Shown here: positions 51,401 to 59,716 of the stretch, piece after piece | Numbering within the stretch: position 1 is the stretch's first letter | Layout of the letters: every line of letters starts with the position of its first letter | Assembly (NCBI RefSeq): GCF_900582625.1 | Contig: NZ_UTIQ01000241.1 | Location: forward strand, 806,001-870,000 | Direction: 5' to 3' | Length of the DNA stretch: 64,000 nt | From: Pseudomonas viridiflava | GTDB lineage: Bacteria; Pseudomonadota; Gammaproteobacteria; Pseudomonadales; Pseudomonadaceae | The notes under the pieces: generated by a model | The model's database searches: none | What the model saw: only the letters and a program-made list of their open reading frames with translations | What the model was told of the DNA's origin: nothing | Position numbers and translations under genes: made by a program

Positions 51401-54400
51401 TCCATTGCCGATGTCGATGCCGGCCGCGACCCCGACAGCACCAACCGCGAACTGACCCTTACCCTCACGGTGTTGCACGGTGCCTTGAGCCTCACCGCCA
51501 ACCCACAAGGCGCGGGCGTTACCGGCACCGGCACGGCGACGTTGACACTGACAGGCACGCTGGCCCAGTTGAACGCCGCAGTGGCCAATCTCCAATACCT
51601 TGGCGACCAGGACTACAACGGCGCCGACACGCTCACCCTGGTGACCAATGACCAAGGTAACTACGGTGACTTCGATGACGACGGCATTCCCGGCGAAGTG
51701 ATCGATGACGCCCGCAGCGATACCGACACGGTAACCATCAATGTCACCGCCGTTAATGATGACCCGGTCGGCGTTGACGATACCGCCAGCGCAGTCGAGG
51801 CCGGCGGCGTGACTAACCGCACCCCCGGCGTCAACCCGAAAGGCAACTTGCTGACCAATGACACCGATGTAGATATCGCCACTAACCAGGATGTGCTGCG
51901 GGTCGTTTCGGCCGGGCTTTCCGGTCAAGCTGAGCTTACCGTTTCAGCCACCGGCGTGCGCATCGTGGTGGGCGCGCACGGCGCCTTGATCGTCAGCGCC
52001 AACGGCGCCTATGAATACCGGGTCGACAATTTCTCGCCAGCGGTGCAGGCGTTGCGCTTGAGCGGCCAGACACTCACCGAAACCTTTACCTACACCCTTG
52101 CCGATCTGGCCGGCGAGCAGTCGACCGCCACCTTTACCGTCACCATTAGCGGCGCCAACGACGCACCGATAGGCCTTAACGACACCGCCGCCGCTACCGA
52201 GGCAGGTGGCGTCGCCAACGGCACTGCCGGCACCAACCCCACCGGCAATGTGCTGACCAACGACGTCGATGTCGACAGCGTGGCCAACGGTGAAACCACA
52301 CGCGTAACGGCTGTGCGCGACGGCGTCGAGGTGTCGCAGCTGCCGTTTACCAGCGTGCCGGGCGCAGGCACGCTAAGCGTGACGGGGCTATATGGCACGC
52401 TGACCATAAACGCCGCCGGCGACTACACCTATGTGGTCGACAATGCCAACGCCACCGTTCAGGCGCTGGTACCCGGTACCACTTTGAACGATGTGTTCAG
52501 CTACCGGCTTACCGACACGGCTAGCCTCGACGACGTCGCGCAATTGACCATCACCATCAGCGGCACACAAGACAACCCGGTCGCCAGCGACGACGTCGCC
52601 GAGGCTCAAGCGGCACCGACCGACGACTCAACGCTGGAAAGCAATCCGACCGGCAACGTCATTCGCTTCCCCAGTCGTCCTGGCACCACCGACAACGGGA
52701 TCGACAGCGACGTCGACGCGCCTGACCGCCCCAACACCAACCTGACCGTCAACGGCGCCATCAATAAAACCGAGGCAACGTATGACCCACTCACCGACAC
52801 GCTGGTGGCGGTAACGGCGGCCGGCACTGCTGTGGCAGGAGAATACGGTGAGCTGACCCTCAACGCCGACGGCAGCTTTACCTACGACGTAGACAGCGAT
52901 AACGCCGACGTTCAAGCACTCGGCACGGGGCAGACCCTGACCGAAACCTACACCTATCAAATCGTTGATACCGCCGGAAATACCGATACCGCGCAGCTGG
53001 TCATCACCATCTCCGGCATCAACGACCCACCCGTGGCGCAGACCGTGTTCGGTGAAGCAATCGAAGCCGGCGGCGTCGCCAACGGCACCGCTGGCGTGAA
53101 CCCAACGGGGGACGCCACGACTAACGACACCGATCCCGATGGCGATACGCTAACCGTCACGCAGGGGCGCCCCGGCGCCCTGGCTGATGTCGGTACCGAC
53201 ACCGCGATCACCGCCGCAGGCACGCCGCTTACCGGCACCTACGGCACGCTCACCCTGCGCGCAGAAGGCACCTTTACCTACACGCTGGATAACAGCAACG
53301 CCGCCGTGCAGGCGCTTCGCCAGGCCGCTGACACCCTGACCGAACGCTTCACCTACACCATCGACGATGGCAACGGCGGCACCGATCAGGCAGAGATCGT
53401 CATCGTCATCGAAGGCCGCAACGACGCGCCGGTCGCAACTGACGACACCGCCACCGCAACCGAGGCCGGCGGAATCAACAACGGCACACCGGGCGTAGAC
53501 CCCACCGGTAACGTGTTGACCAATGACACCGACGTCGACGGCGGCGAAATTGCGGCCGACCTCCCCACCTACCCCTATGGCGAAACGCGCGAAGTTAATT
53601 CGGTACGCACAGGCACTGAAGCGGGAACCGGCACCGCCGGGGTAATTGGTACTGATCTGCGAGGCACTTACGGCTGGCTGCATCTGAATGCCGATGGCAG
53701 CTACACGTACCGCGTGGATAACACCCTTGGCACGGTGCAAGCGTTACGCGGCACGGCCAACACGCTGAGCGAAAACTTCAGCTACACCGTGGTCGATGCC
53801 AGCGGCGCGCAGGACCGCGCCACGCTGGTCATCACCATTCGCGGCGCCAATGACGCGCCCACCGCGAACATAGACGTGGCCTCGGCAGTGGAAGCCGGCG
53901 GCGTGAACAACGCGACACCAGGCACTAACCCGACCGGCAACGTGCTAAGCAATGACCTCGACCCGGACGGTTTCGGCGAAACGCTGAGCGTGGTGGGCGT
54001 GGGCCAAGCGGCCGTCAGCGGCACCATTGGCACGGCGCTGGCCGGCCACTATGGCAGCCTCACGCTTAATGCCAACGGCACTTACAGTTACATCGTGGAT
54101 AACAACAATGCCGCTGTGCAGGCGTTGCGCACCAACCTGACGACATTGACCGAGACATTCACCTACCGCATCCGTGACGTTGCTGGCGCTACCAGCAACG
54201 CCAGCCTGATCGTGACCATCCGCGGCCGAAACGACGCACCCGTCGCGCAGAACGACACCGCTACTGCTGTGGAAGCCGGCGGCACCGCCAACAACCAGCC
54301 CGGCAGCAACGGCACGGGGAATGTTCACACCAACGACACCGATGTCGATGCCAACGACAGCAAAACCGTGGATGGCATTCGCACCGGAACCGAGGCCGCT

Positions 54401-56062
54401 GGCGGCACGTTGACCGCCCTCTCCAGCACCACGGGTGCGACGATCACCGGCCTGTATGGCCGACTGCAAATCAATGCCGACGGGACTTATACCTACTCCA
54501 TCAGCAACGGCCTCGCCGTTGTGCAAGCCTTGAAACCCGGCGAAACCCTGGTGGAACGCTTCACGTACCGCACGCACGATATAGCGGGCGCCAGCGACCT
54601 GGCTGAATTAACCGTGACCATTCAAGGCGCCTGGGATGCGCCGGTGGCGGTCGACGATCAAGGTTACGCCGTGCCCGCCAGCTCGCTCGGCCAGGGGCAC
54701 GACGCCAACGGCAATGTGTTGCCCAACGACCTGGACGGGGACGCCAATGACAGCAAAACCCTCACCGGTATACGCGTGGGAAGTGAAGGCGCTGGTGGGG
54801 CTTTGTCAGCCGTCAGCAACGGCATCAGCACCGTGGTCAATGGCCTGTACGGGACACTGGTGATCGAATCCGACGGCAGCTATTCCTACCACGTGGACCC
54901 CTTCAATCCGACCATCATCGGGTTGGGCTTGCTCGGTACCATTACCGAGCGCTTCACCTATCAAGTCACCGACGGCGGCGGCCTGACCGACACCGCACAG
55001 CTCAATATTCTGATCCGCGGTGGCGATCAGGCGCCGGTTGCGGTCGACGATACCAACGTGGCGACTGACCAGACGAGCGCGCCGCAAAGCCAGGGCAACG
55101 TGCTGACCAATGACTTCGATATCGACCTGAACGCCGTGTTGGGTGAAGCGATCACCGTCACTGCCATTCGCACCGGTGCGGAATTCGGCACGGGCACTGA
55201 CGGCGTTTTAGGTCAGGTCGTTCAGGGGCTTTACGGCAAGCTGGTGATCAACGCCGACGGCAGCTACACCTACACCATTGACCTCAACAACCCCGCCGTT
55301 ATCGCCGCCAGCGGCTTGGGGCAAGTGCTTAAAGATGTGTTCACTTACACGGTGAGCGATTTGTGGGGCGCCTCGGACCAGGCGCAGCTCACGATTAATC
55401 TGGACATCGCCGCACCGTTCGTTCCCGCCTCGCAAAACTTTCCGCTGGACAACGATAAGCCCACGGCCTCAAGCCCAGTACTTGGCTTCGAACCCGCCGT
55501 TTTCGTAGGCCCTGTGGTGCGCTATGAAAGCGCGATCAGTGAACTGGCCACTTGGAAGGCCGATGGCAGCAACATCGACCTGGTTAAAACCGCCGAAATA
55601 CTCAGCGACACCCTCAACCAACACCTGCGTCCGCTGGCCGGCCAATTCGTGCAGGCGGCAGTGCGGCAAAGCAGCGCCGCCAGCGCATTGGACCAAGCCT
55701 GGATTCTTGGCCGTCACGGCCGCATCAGCCTCAGCGCCGATGGCTTGCTGAGCGATCCTTCGGTATTCGCGCCGCTACCGATCGATATGTTTGAGCCCAA
55801 GCCATTGCCCGATTACCTGATTGACCACAGCCGCGACGAACCCGGCAAAGAACCCTCTGCTAAAGAACCGTCCAGTAAAGAATCTTCCCGTAATACCCCA
55901 CCGGAACAGTCCGCGAGTGAGCAGCCTGCGCTGCACGCCCTGTTGGCTGCGTCCACTCCTGCCACCGCTGAGGGCCAGTGTGCCCGTGGTTTTTCAGCCC
56001 AACTGCAGGCGGCCGCGCACCGCCTGCCGCCGCGAGGTGCCGCAAGCGCGAGGCCGAACTAA
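45419..56062 (+). CDS. Giant DUF4347/VCBS-repeat surface adhesin
   Basis: One uninterrupted frame of 3547 residues. The N-terminus lacks a Sec signal but has the motif LALEQRILFDGAAAV (residues 17-31). A DUF4347 domain spans about 66-232 (ILSHGSSGQFSLGNQ, IQLFGCDVGAG). About 1600 residues of DUF11-like beta domains follow, then an SdrD B-like domain (LIAGTLWNDTLTPTASATPD, near 1850) and a cadherin-like domain. Nine VCBS-type repeats fill residues 2113 to about 3330. The C-terminal 220 residues are Pro/Ser/Lys-rich, with no GGxGxD RTX repeats. It is probably exported and displayed for adhesion or biofilm growth. Four secretion-type genes follow directly. The ATG at 45419 has only AAGAG as ribosome site; the frame is open further upstream. 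Confidence 0.9.
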   Translation: MASSRAAHVFRPSSQKLALEQRILFDGAAAVAVDHQQSQDADAPAADHSAASEPAAAQRETSPSKHLLVLDSRIENRDQLLAGLPANVTAIVVNSTEDGLAAISAALAQMGQADSVQILSHGSSGQFSLGNQTVSADNLGQFSDTLQGWKNHLSAGADIQLFGCDVGAGSAGQTLVNGLAQLTGADVGASNNDTGARDKGGDWTLEVRSGDVDQSLALGAVALSSFDGLLANAAPTVTVSTPSSDVLLGSQFDFTLNFSNASSQVGYSPFIALFMPATGKDGDDGATFVSASYFGTALHSEVVVFDSAGKATIPIAKDASGQPIVIDASTYGMRAGDQMVIIQIPFASVSQDQPLMPIQITANLSNLADTTLSNGSPNLTIKAIGGFELGNDPLNNPTDDPSLIQSAATSFVVHPSVITFTENFEAAEGETATGPNFPRTLTTTVTPAAGQTLTNVQVTQPLLESTQITAITPGAGGALVSLTLANGTLITDPAAMAAAIADDTVYISAFTVEYATLSAAANTVVEFYVPEASANGTTILNPNTGDEVTITLGAATATGQWKPLDGRDVVAPATTIDFSGSGDATDFIAKSISLVKDVSVQTDLGTEGVTPGDTLLYTLDIVVSDYFAFGQSVFGEGQFIVVDQLGDGLSLTNTPVLTLDVNGTTQSIPLTAQVVTNADGSSTVQFDIAATLKGAFGYVSWLNGDLAFDDVRAGLSKATITYMALVAQSYTPPAGNPHSEINEGDEFSNSAVVTASVMEDPYNVTGTDRTEGSESTSAVPVGHVNIDIVSVNGSPAGFDPELSPGDTITFTLSYDLVTGDYENFVLTAYLPEPLFSVASINWGSGDQPGQWQLGAGNTNAGGVVSVTSGPGNSVVFDLGSHVSAATVGSRVELQFTMQVGNQPFADQREQAVLAQSTQQTTLTDVTLESEALVTIISVAEPVLAIAHGVISASHGTVQGTTGSWRPPGTTGVPFTGSVTSLTAIEGTVTGIDGADVLRLATAIENTGGGGAFDVSTTITLPPSLSFVGGGLASANLQIFRGDGTQLIAGVDYSVSGNEVTFLDANNQATLLAGRTASATETSGANLVVITYDVVTSATVDAGRTLQTSAALTHYASAEGGANFTPTPVTDTADQQVATPSIRIVYAGGSLDEADSSATHTTGSNLVIGESMLYDILVTLPEGTTQNLRIDDAIPDGLRLDLTFNGGLGYELITTTAGSAALGSNFAGNVAISGFTGPGGTVGEDGIDPRFAFSASGVTADNTTGNETFAIRVRVVASNVIDNQSSVIHKNGATLQYDDPDGSTPNGSTPTNERTTQANSRPTVTISEPTLTITQALTSTSGPGGYDAGDPLEFTITITNGNTVTDFSAFDLTLLDNLPTELSNVTITGVVYQGGATNNGGVDFEIVNGQLRTANGANIDLAKGASIVLTLGGEVNANAAADGPSFSNTAQVRWTSLDGTDSGERTGADGVLNGGTLNDYRSESVLVVPVPAALELSRVGGLPGTAAPNPTTAEDEQVAVGEIIRYRANALMPEGVNTDYRLTFTLDNGLDALPDSFRIVFISTTGMTTTLTLTTGGALSLVGNEDSVEALPITSDLTGASPTGVLDPAFIQITTVNGQQVVTLLLGDISNITDSDDDLESLSVDFSVRVLNQASNVAGTVLSVSAQGSVNGIQRTQSATLNEEVVEATFSDFDKQVISFDPNPTGTTGTATVQVAMTQSGTLAAYDTHLTDGFAGGTDYTLVSLTIGDITYGPGNLPTGVVVSTTGGITVDIDQIAIGAQVEVVYEVTLTNATAVAATDATLTWSSLPETFTTWGGSTVGTDGATDGERTGSNIGPNTYLRTESAGLGLIAGTLWNDTLTPTASATPDGTGLSGLTVTLTWAGADGDLSTTDDNAQFTTTTDVNGEYHFGVLASGLFRIDTPTGTVTFPDPLGGLKVRIDTDTATALGQINITLGEGSTETADAGYVEQNDAPVNTVPGTQTTDEDTALAITGISIADVDAGRDPDSTNRELTLTLTVLHGALSLTANPQGAGVTGTGTATLTLTGTLAQLNAAVANLQYLGDQDYNGADTLTLVTNDQGNYGDFDDDGIPGEVIDDARSDTDTVTINVTAVNDDPVGVDDTASAVEAGGVTNRTPGVNPKGNLLTNDTDVDIATNQDVLRVVSAGLSGQAELTVSATGVRIVVGAHGALIVSANGAYEYRVDNFSPAVQALRLSGQTLTETFTYTLADLAGEQSTATFTVTISGANDAPIGLNDTAAATEAGGVANGTAGTNPTGNVLTNDVDVDSVANGETTRVTAVRDGVEVSQLPFTSVPGAGTLSVTGLYGTLTINAAGDYTYVVDNANATVQALVPGTTLNDVFSYRLTDTASLDDVAQLTITISGTQDNPVASDDVAEAQAAPTDDSTLESNPTGNVIRFPSRPGTTDNGIDSDVDAPDRPNTNLTVNGAINKTEATYDPLTDTLVAVTAAGTAVAGEYGELTLNADGSFTYDVDSDNADVQALGTGQTLTETYTYQIVDTAGNTDTAQLVITISGINDPPVAQTVFGEAIEAGGVANGTAGVNPTGDATTNDTDPDGDTLTVTQGRPGALADVGTDTAITAAGTPLTGTYGTLTLRAEGTFTYTLDNSNAAVQALRQAADTLTERFTYTIDDGNGGTDQAEIVIVIEGRNDAPVATDDTATATEAGGINNGTPGVDPTGNVLTNDTDVDGGEIAADLPTYPYGETREVNSVRTGTEAGTGTAGVIGTDLRGTYGWLHLNADGSYTYRVDNTLGTVQALRGTANTLSENFSYTVVDASGAQDRATLVITIRGANDAPTANIDVASAVEAGGVNNATPGTNPTGNVLSNDLDPDGFGETLSVVGVGQAAVSGTIGTALAGHYGSLTLNANGTYSYIVDNNNAAVQALRTNLTTLTETFTYRIRDVAGATSNASLIVTIRGRNDAPVAQNDTATAVEAGGTANNQPGSNGTGNVHTNDTDVDANDSKTVDGIRTGTEAAGGTLTALSSTTGATITGLYGRLQINADGTYTYSISNGLAVVQALKPGETLVERFTYRTHDIAGASDLAELTVTIQGAWDAPVAVDDQGYAVPASSLGQGHDANGNVLPNDLDGDANDSKTLTGIRVGSEGAGGALSAVSNGISTVVNGLYGTLVIESDGSYSYHVDPFNPTIIGLGLLGTITERFTYQVTDGGGLTDTAQLNILIRGGDQAPVAVDDTNVATDQTSAPQSQGNVLTNDFDIDLNAVLGEAITVTAIRTGAEFGTGTDGVLGQVVQGLYGKLVINADGSYTYTIDLNNPAVIAASGLGQVLKDVFTYTVSDLWGASDQAQLTINLDIAAPFVPASQNFPLDNDKPTASSPVLGFEPAVFVGPVVRYESAISELATWKADGSNIDLVKTAEILSDTLNQHLRPLAGQFVQAAVRQSSAASALDQAWILGRHGRISLSADGLLSDPSVFAPLPIDMFEPKPLPDYLIDHSRDEPGKEPSAKEPSSKESSRNTPPEQSASEQPALHALLAASTPATAEGQCARGFSAQLQAAAHRLPPRGAASARPN
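51755..55405 (+). repeat. Nine VCBS/cadherin-like domain repeats inside the giant adhesin
   Basis: Repeats start near 51755, 52157, 52571, 53021, 53420, 53849, 54230, 54632 and 55025, so they are 124-150 residues each. Each opens with a variant of NDAPVAxDDTAxAxEAGG, then NPTGNVLTNDxDVD, and closes with an F-T-Y-x-x-x-D segment. Copies have diverged at DNA level, the eighth and ninth most. Confidence 0.85.
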
Positions 56063-56081
56063 AACCAGACGAGGAATGTCG

Positions 56082-57635
56082 ATGCGTCATTACCAGCGGA
56101 CCGCTGTTGCAGTTGCCGTTGCGTTGACCACTAGCTTGATGCTCAACGCGTGTTCTTCACTACAACCCAAGCCGTACACAGAAGAAGAAAACCGACGGCG
56201 AATCTTCGCCGACCAAGCCACCATGTACGGCGGGCAAGAACCCGTCAGCGGCCCCATCACCTTTGAAGAAGCCGCCGCAAGAGCACTGAAGTACAACCTG
56301 GACTACCGCCTCAAACTGATGGAAAGCGCCTTAGCCGCTGACCTTCGCGATGTTTCCGACCACGAGATGTTGCCTCGAGTGGTCGCCTCCGCCGGATACG
56401 CCGGCCGCAACAACGACTCTGGTGGAACCTCCATCGGCATCGAAGACCGCCAAGAAAGCCTGCGCGCCTCCACCTCCGAAGAACGCTACCGCACCTTATA
56501 TGGCCTAGGCCTGAGCTGGAGTCTCCTGGACTTCGGCGTGGCGTATTTCCGCAGCCAGCAAAAAGCCGATCAGATCTACATGGCCGAAGAGCGCCGACGC
56601 AAAGTCGCGCAGAACGTGTTGCAGGACGTGCGCAATGCGTACTGGCGTGCGGTCGCTGCCCAGCGCCTGATGCCGCAGGTGAACAGCCTGCTGCTGCGCA
56701 CTCACTCGGCGTTGGCGGCGGCCCGTGATGCACAGACAAAGGGGTTGCTGCCACGCCAGGAAATTCTGGCCTACGAACGGGCACTGCTGGACTCCATCTA
56801 CCTGATGACCGTGCGCCAGCAAGACCTGCAATTTGCCCTGGCCGAACTCTCCGCGCTGATGTCGCTGCCGCCGGGCACCACCATGGTGCTCGCCGACACC
56901 GCTGAACCGGTGCTGCCCCTGCTCACCAGCGACATCAACCGCCTCGAACAACTGGCGATGGAAAATCGTCCAGAGATAAAGGAGGAGTGGTATCGAAAGC
57001 GGGTCAGCCAAGCGGACCTCAACGTCGCAAAGGCTCAACTGTGGCCCAACGTCTCCGTCGACTTTGGCTATAAACACGACTCCAACGCTTACCTCTACAA
57101 CAACGGCTGGACGGACACCGGCCTGCAAGTGTCAATGAACCTGATCCGCCTGCTGCAACTCCCTGCCCTCAACCGCACACAAGAATCCCAAGCCGCTACC
57201 GACGACGCCCGCCGCGTCGCCTTGTCCATGGCCATTCTCACGCAAGTCCGGGTCGGTGCACTGCGCTATGACCTGGCGCGCCGCGAAGTGGTGTTCACCG
57301 AAGAAAGCCTCAAAGTCGATAACCAGCTGCTCAGCTTCGCCCAGGCCGCGCGCAGCACCAATGTCGGTTCCGAGCTGGAAGTGATTCGCGCCGAAGGCCG
57401 CTTTTTGCTGTCGCGCTATCAACGCGAAGCGGCTTACTCCAGCGCCCAGGCAGCGTGGGGCCGACTGTACAACTCGGTGGGCCTGGACATCCTGCCGGAG
57501 CAAATCGCCAACAACGACGTAAAAACCCTCGCAACAGAAATCCGCCGCACCCTTGAGCAACAAGAACAACAGAGCCTATTGGTCGTCCCACAAGGAGTTA
57601 AAGATGCCAAGAAAAAATGCACCTGTGAGTCTTAA
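56082..57635 (+). CDS. TolC-family outer-membrane efflux lipoprotein
   Basis: A 517-residue lipoprotein. The signal ends in lipobox LNAC with Cys24. Two long TolC-type helical hairpin repeats follow (AAARALKYNLDYRLKLMESA; NRLEQLAMENRPEIKEEWYR; LNVAKAQLWPNVSVDFGYKH). GAGGA 6 bases upstream selects the ATG at 56082, 19 bases after the adhesin stop. It forms the outer-membrane duct for the adjoining adaptors. Its 3' end overlaps the next gene by 32 bases. The length is slightly above typical TolC. Confidence 0.9.
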   Translation: MRHYQRTAVAVAVALTTSLMLNACSSLQPKPYTEEENRRRIFADQATMYGGQEPVSGPITFEEAAARALKYNLDYRLKLMESALAADLRDVSDHEMLPRVVASAGYAGRNNDSGGTSIGIEDRQESLRASTSEERYRTLYGLGLSWSLLDFGVAYFRSQQKADQIYMAEERRRKVAQNVLQDVRNAYWRAVAAQRLMPQVNSLLLRTHSALAAARDAQTKGLLPRQEILAYERALLDSIYLMTVRQQDLQFALAELSALMSLPPGTTMVLADTAEPVLPLLTSDINRLEQLAMENRPEIKEEWYRKRVSQADLNVAKAQLWPNVSVDFGYKHDSNAYLYNNGWTDTGLQVSMNLIRLLQLPALNRTQESQAATDDARRVALSMAILTQVRVGALRYDLARREVVFTEESLKVDNQLLSFAQAARSTNVGSELEVIRAEGRFLLSRYQREAAYSSAQAAWGRLYNSVGLDILPEQIANNDVKTLATEIRRTLEQQEQQSLLVVPQGVKDAKKKCTCES

Positions 57636-58377
57636 CGCCGCCGCGGTCATCGGTTTGCTTGCATGCAGCCCAGGAGCGTTTGCGATTGAAATGCCAATGC
57701 CGTCCAACGACAGCCCAGTGATACGTGTGTTACTGGCGGCGGAATTGGAAACCACGCTGTCCAGCCAGATGAATGGCACGCTGAGCAACTTCCAGGTCAG
57801 CCTCGGCCAACCTGTTGCCCAAGGTGCCGAGTTGGCCACGTTCAGTTGCCGTGAAGCCTCGGCGCGCTCACGCGTCGCCTCTGCCGAACTGACCATGGCG
57901 AAGCAAAACCACGACGCCAAAATCAACTTGCGCAGGCTCGACGCCGTCGGCGATCTGGAAGTGGCGGTCGCCGAAACCGAAGTGCAAAAAGCCCAGGGTG
58001 CGCAGCACGTCAGCTATGCGCAAAGCGGCTACTGTCGTCTGCAAGCGCCATTCTCCGGGCGCATCGCCAAGGTGTATGTGAAGCCCTATCAAACCGTGGC
58101 AGCGGGCACAGCACTGGTTGATCTGGTGAGCGAAGGCGCCCTGAAAGTGCGCCTGAACGTGCCCTCGCGATTATTGCCACTGTTGAAGCAAGGCTTGCCG
58201 TTGCAGGTGAGCATCACCGAAACCGGCAAGCTCTATCCGGCCACCGTCAGCGCCATCAACGCGCGGGTCGATGCGGTGGCGCAGACCGTGGAACTGGAAG
58301 CCCACCTCGACACGTCTTACCCGGAATTGGTTGCCGGCATGAGCGGCACCGCGAGCTTCGCCAATGACAGCCAGTGA
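57604..58377 (+). CDS. Periplasmic adaptor (RND/HlyD-type membrane-fusion protein)
   Basis: A 257-residue protein with a signal peptide (SLNAAAVIGLLACSPGAFA, residues 9-27). The lipoyl-like halves GTLSNFQVSLGQPVAQGAEL and CRLQAPFSGRIAKVYVKPYQ flank a short helical hairpin with AELTMAKQNHDAKINLRRLD. A beta-barrel and C-terminal domain complete it. It is small for a membrane-fusion protein. GGAG 6 bases before the ATG at 57604 lies inside the tolC-like gene (32 bp overlap), so translation is coupled. It would bridge the TolC-like duct and the inner-membrane components. Confidence 0.88.
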   Translation: MPRKNAPVSLNAAAVIGLLACSPGAFAIEMPMPSNDSPVIRVLLAAELETTLSSQMNGTLSNFQVSLGQPVAQGAELATFSCREASARSRVASAELTMAKQNHDAKINLRRLDAVGDLEVAVAETEVQKAQGAQHVSYAQSGYCRLQAPFSGRIAKVYVKPYQTVAAGTALVDLVSEGALKVRLNVPSRLLPLLKQGLPLQVSITETGKLYPATVSAINARVDAVAQTVELEAHLDTSYPELVAGMSGTASFANDSQ

Positions 58378-59716
58378 AGCGCTACCCAGCGCCGCCCTGG
58401 TGACGGAACTGCTGGTGCTGCGTGACCGGGCCTTGCGCGCTGAAACCCTCAGCGCGCTGGCCTTTCATATGGCCAATGACGTGTACCCGCTGTTGCACTT
58501 CCAGCAAGCATTGGTCTTCGCCCAACACGGTGACAGCCTGACGTTGATGAGCGTGTCGGGCCTGGCCAAGCCCAGTGAAGATTCGCCGTATCTGGTCTGG
58601 CTGCAACGCGCCAGCCGCTGGCTGGCCGGCCAATTGCCCGACCACAGCGCCACGCCTGCGTGGCTCGCTCGCGAGGCGCTGAAACCGCCCGCGGAAATTG
58701 CCGAAGGCTGGACCGAGTGGTGGCCCGAAGGCGTGTGGTGCGTGCCGGTACACGACCCACGCGGCACACGCTTGGGGCTGCTGCTGTTTCTGCTGGAGGA
58801 GCCACCCACGCCCACGCTGCAACGCAACCTCGCCGGCCTATGGGAAACGTGGGGCTACTGCTGGGCGGCCCTCAGCCCGCGCCGCACGTTTTCGCGCTGG
58901 CGCTTACGACGACGGCACGCCGCGCTCGCTGCCATCCTGCTCGGTGCGGCGCTGCTGATTCCGGTGCGGCAAACGGCCCTGGCGCCTACGCAAATCGTCT
59001 CGCGGCAGGCGCAAATTGTCAGTGCGCCCATCGATGGCGTGATAGACAGCATGCAGGTGCGGCCCAACCAGCCGGTAGAGGTGGGCACCCCGTTGTTCAC
59101 CCTCGACGAAACCACCCTGCGCAGCCGCGCCCAAGTGCTGAGCAAAGAAGTGGCGGTGGCCGACGCCGAGCTACTCGCCGCCAGCCAGCGCGCCTTCGAC
59201 AGCCCGCAGAGCAAGGGCGAAGTGACCCTGCTCAACGGCCGTGCGCAGCAACGTCGAGCGGAACTGGCCGCGGTGCAGGCACAACTCAAACGCACCCGCG
59301 TCCTGTCGCCGCGCGCTGGCGTTGCGGTGTTCAGTGACCCCAACGACTGGGTAGGTAAACCGGTCAGCACCGGTGAGCGCATTTTGCAGGTCGCCGACCC
59401 CGGCCAACCGGCGATGCTGATCGAGCTGTCAGTAGCCGACGCGATTGCCCTGGAGCCCGGCGCGCCGGTGACGCTATTTCTCACTGCCTATCCGCTCAAA
59501 CCGCTGCGCGGCAGCATTCTGGAAACCAGCTACCAGGCACGGCCCAGCGATGACGGCGTGGTGTCGTACCGTTTGCTCGCCAGCGTCGACGAACAACCCG
59601 AGCACGCGCGGCTCGGTTTGCATGGCACCGCCAAGCTGTATGGCGAGCGCGTGCTTCTGGGCTACTACTTACTGCGTCGGCCGCTGGCCACCGTGCGCGC
59701 CTGGACGGGCTGGTGA
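58364..59716 (+). CDS. GAF-like/HlyD fusion inner-membrane adaptor
   Basis: A 450-residue protein. Residues 1-175 form a cytoplasmic GAF-like domain (LSALAFHMANDVYPLLHFQQ; GVWCVPVHDPRGTRLGLLLF). One transmembrane helix follows (HAALAAILLGAALLIPV, about 186-203), then a periplasmic HlyD part: biotinyl-lipoyl half VSAPIDGVIDSMQVRPNQPV, coiled coil, second half RVLSPRAGVAVFSDPNDW, and a beta-barrel. The 14 bp overlap with the previous gene and the 1-4 bp overlap with the next show a tight operon. A cytoplasmic sensory-like domain on an adaptor is unusual and may contact the substrate or replace a transporter. Confidence 0.85.
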   Translation: MTASEALPSAALVTELLVLRDRALRAETLSALAFHMANDVYPLLHFQQALVFAQHGDSLTLMSVSGLAKPSEDSPYLVWLQRASRWLAGQLPDHSATPAWLAREALKPPAEIAEGWTEWWPEGVWCVPVHDPRGTRLGLLLFLLEEPPTPTLQRNLAGLWETWGYCWAALSPRRTFSRWRLRRRHAALAAILLGAALLIPVRQTALAPTQIVSRQAQIVSAPIDGVIDSMQVRPNQPVEVGTPLFTLDETTLRSRAQVLSKEVAVADAELLAASQRAFDSPQSKGEVTLLNGRAQQRRAELAAVQAQLKRTRVLSPRAGVAVFSDPNDWVGKPVSTGERILQVADPGQPAMLIELSVADAIALEPGAPVTLFLTAYPLKPLRGSILETSYQARPSDDGVVSYRLLASVDEQPEHARLGLHGTAKLYGERVLLGYYLLRRPLATVRAWTGW

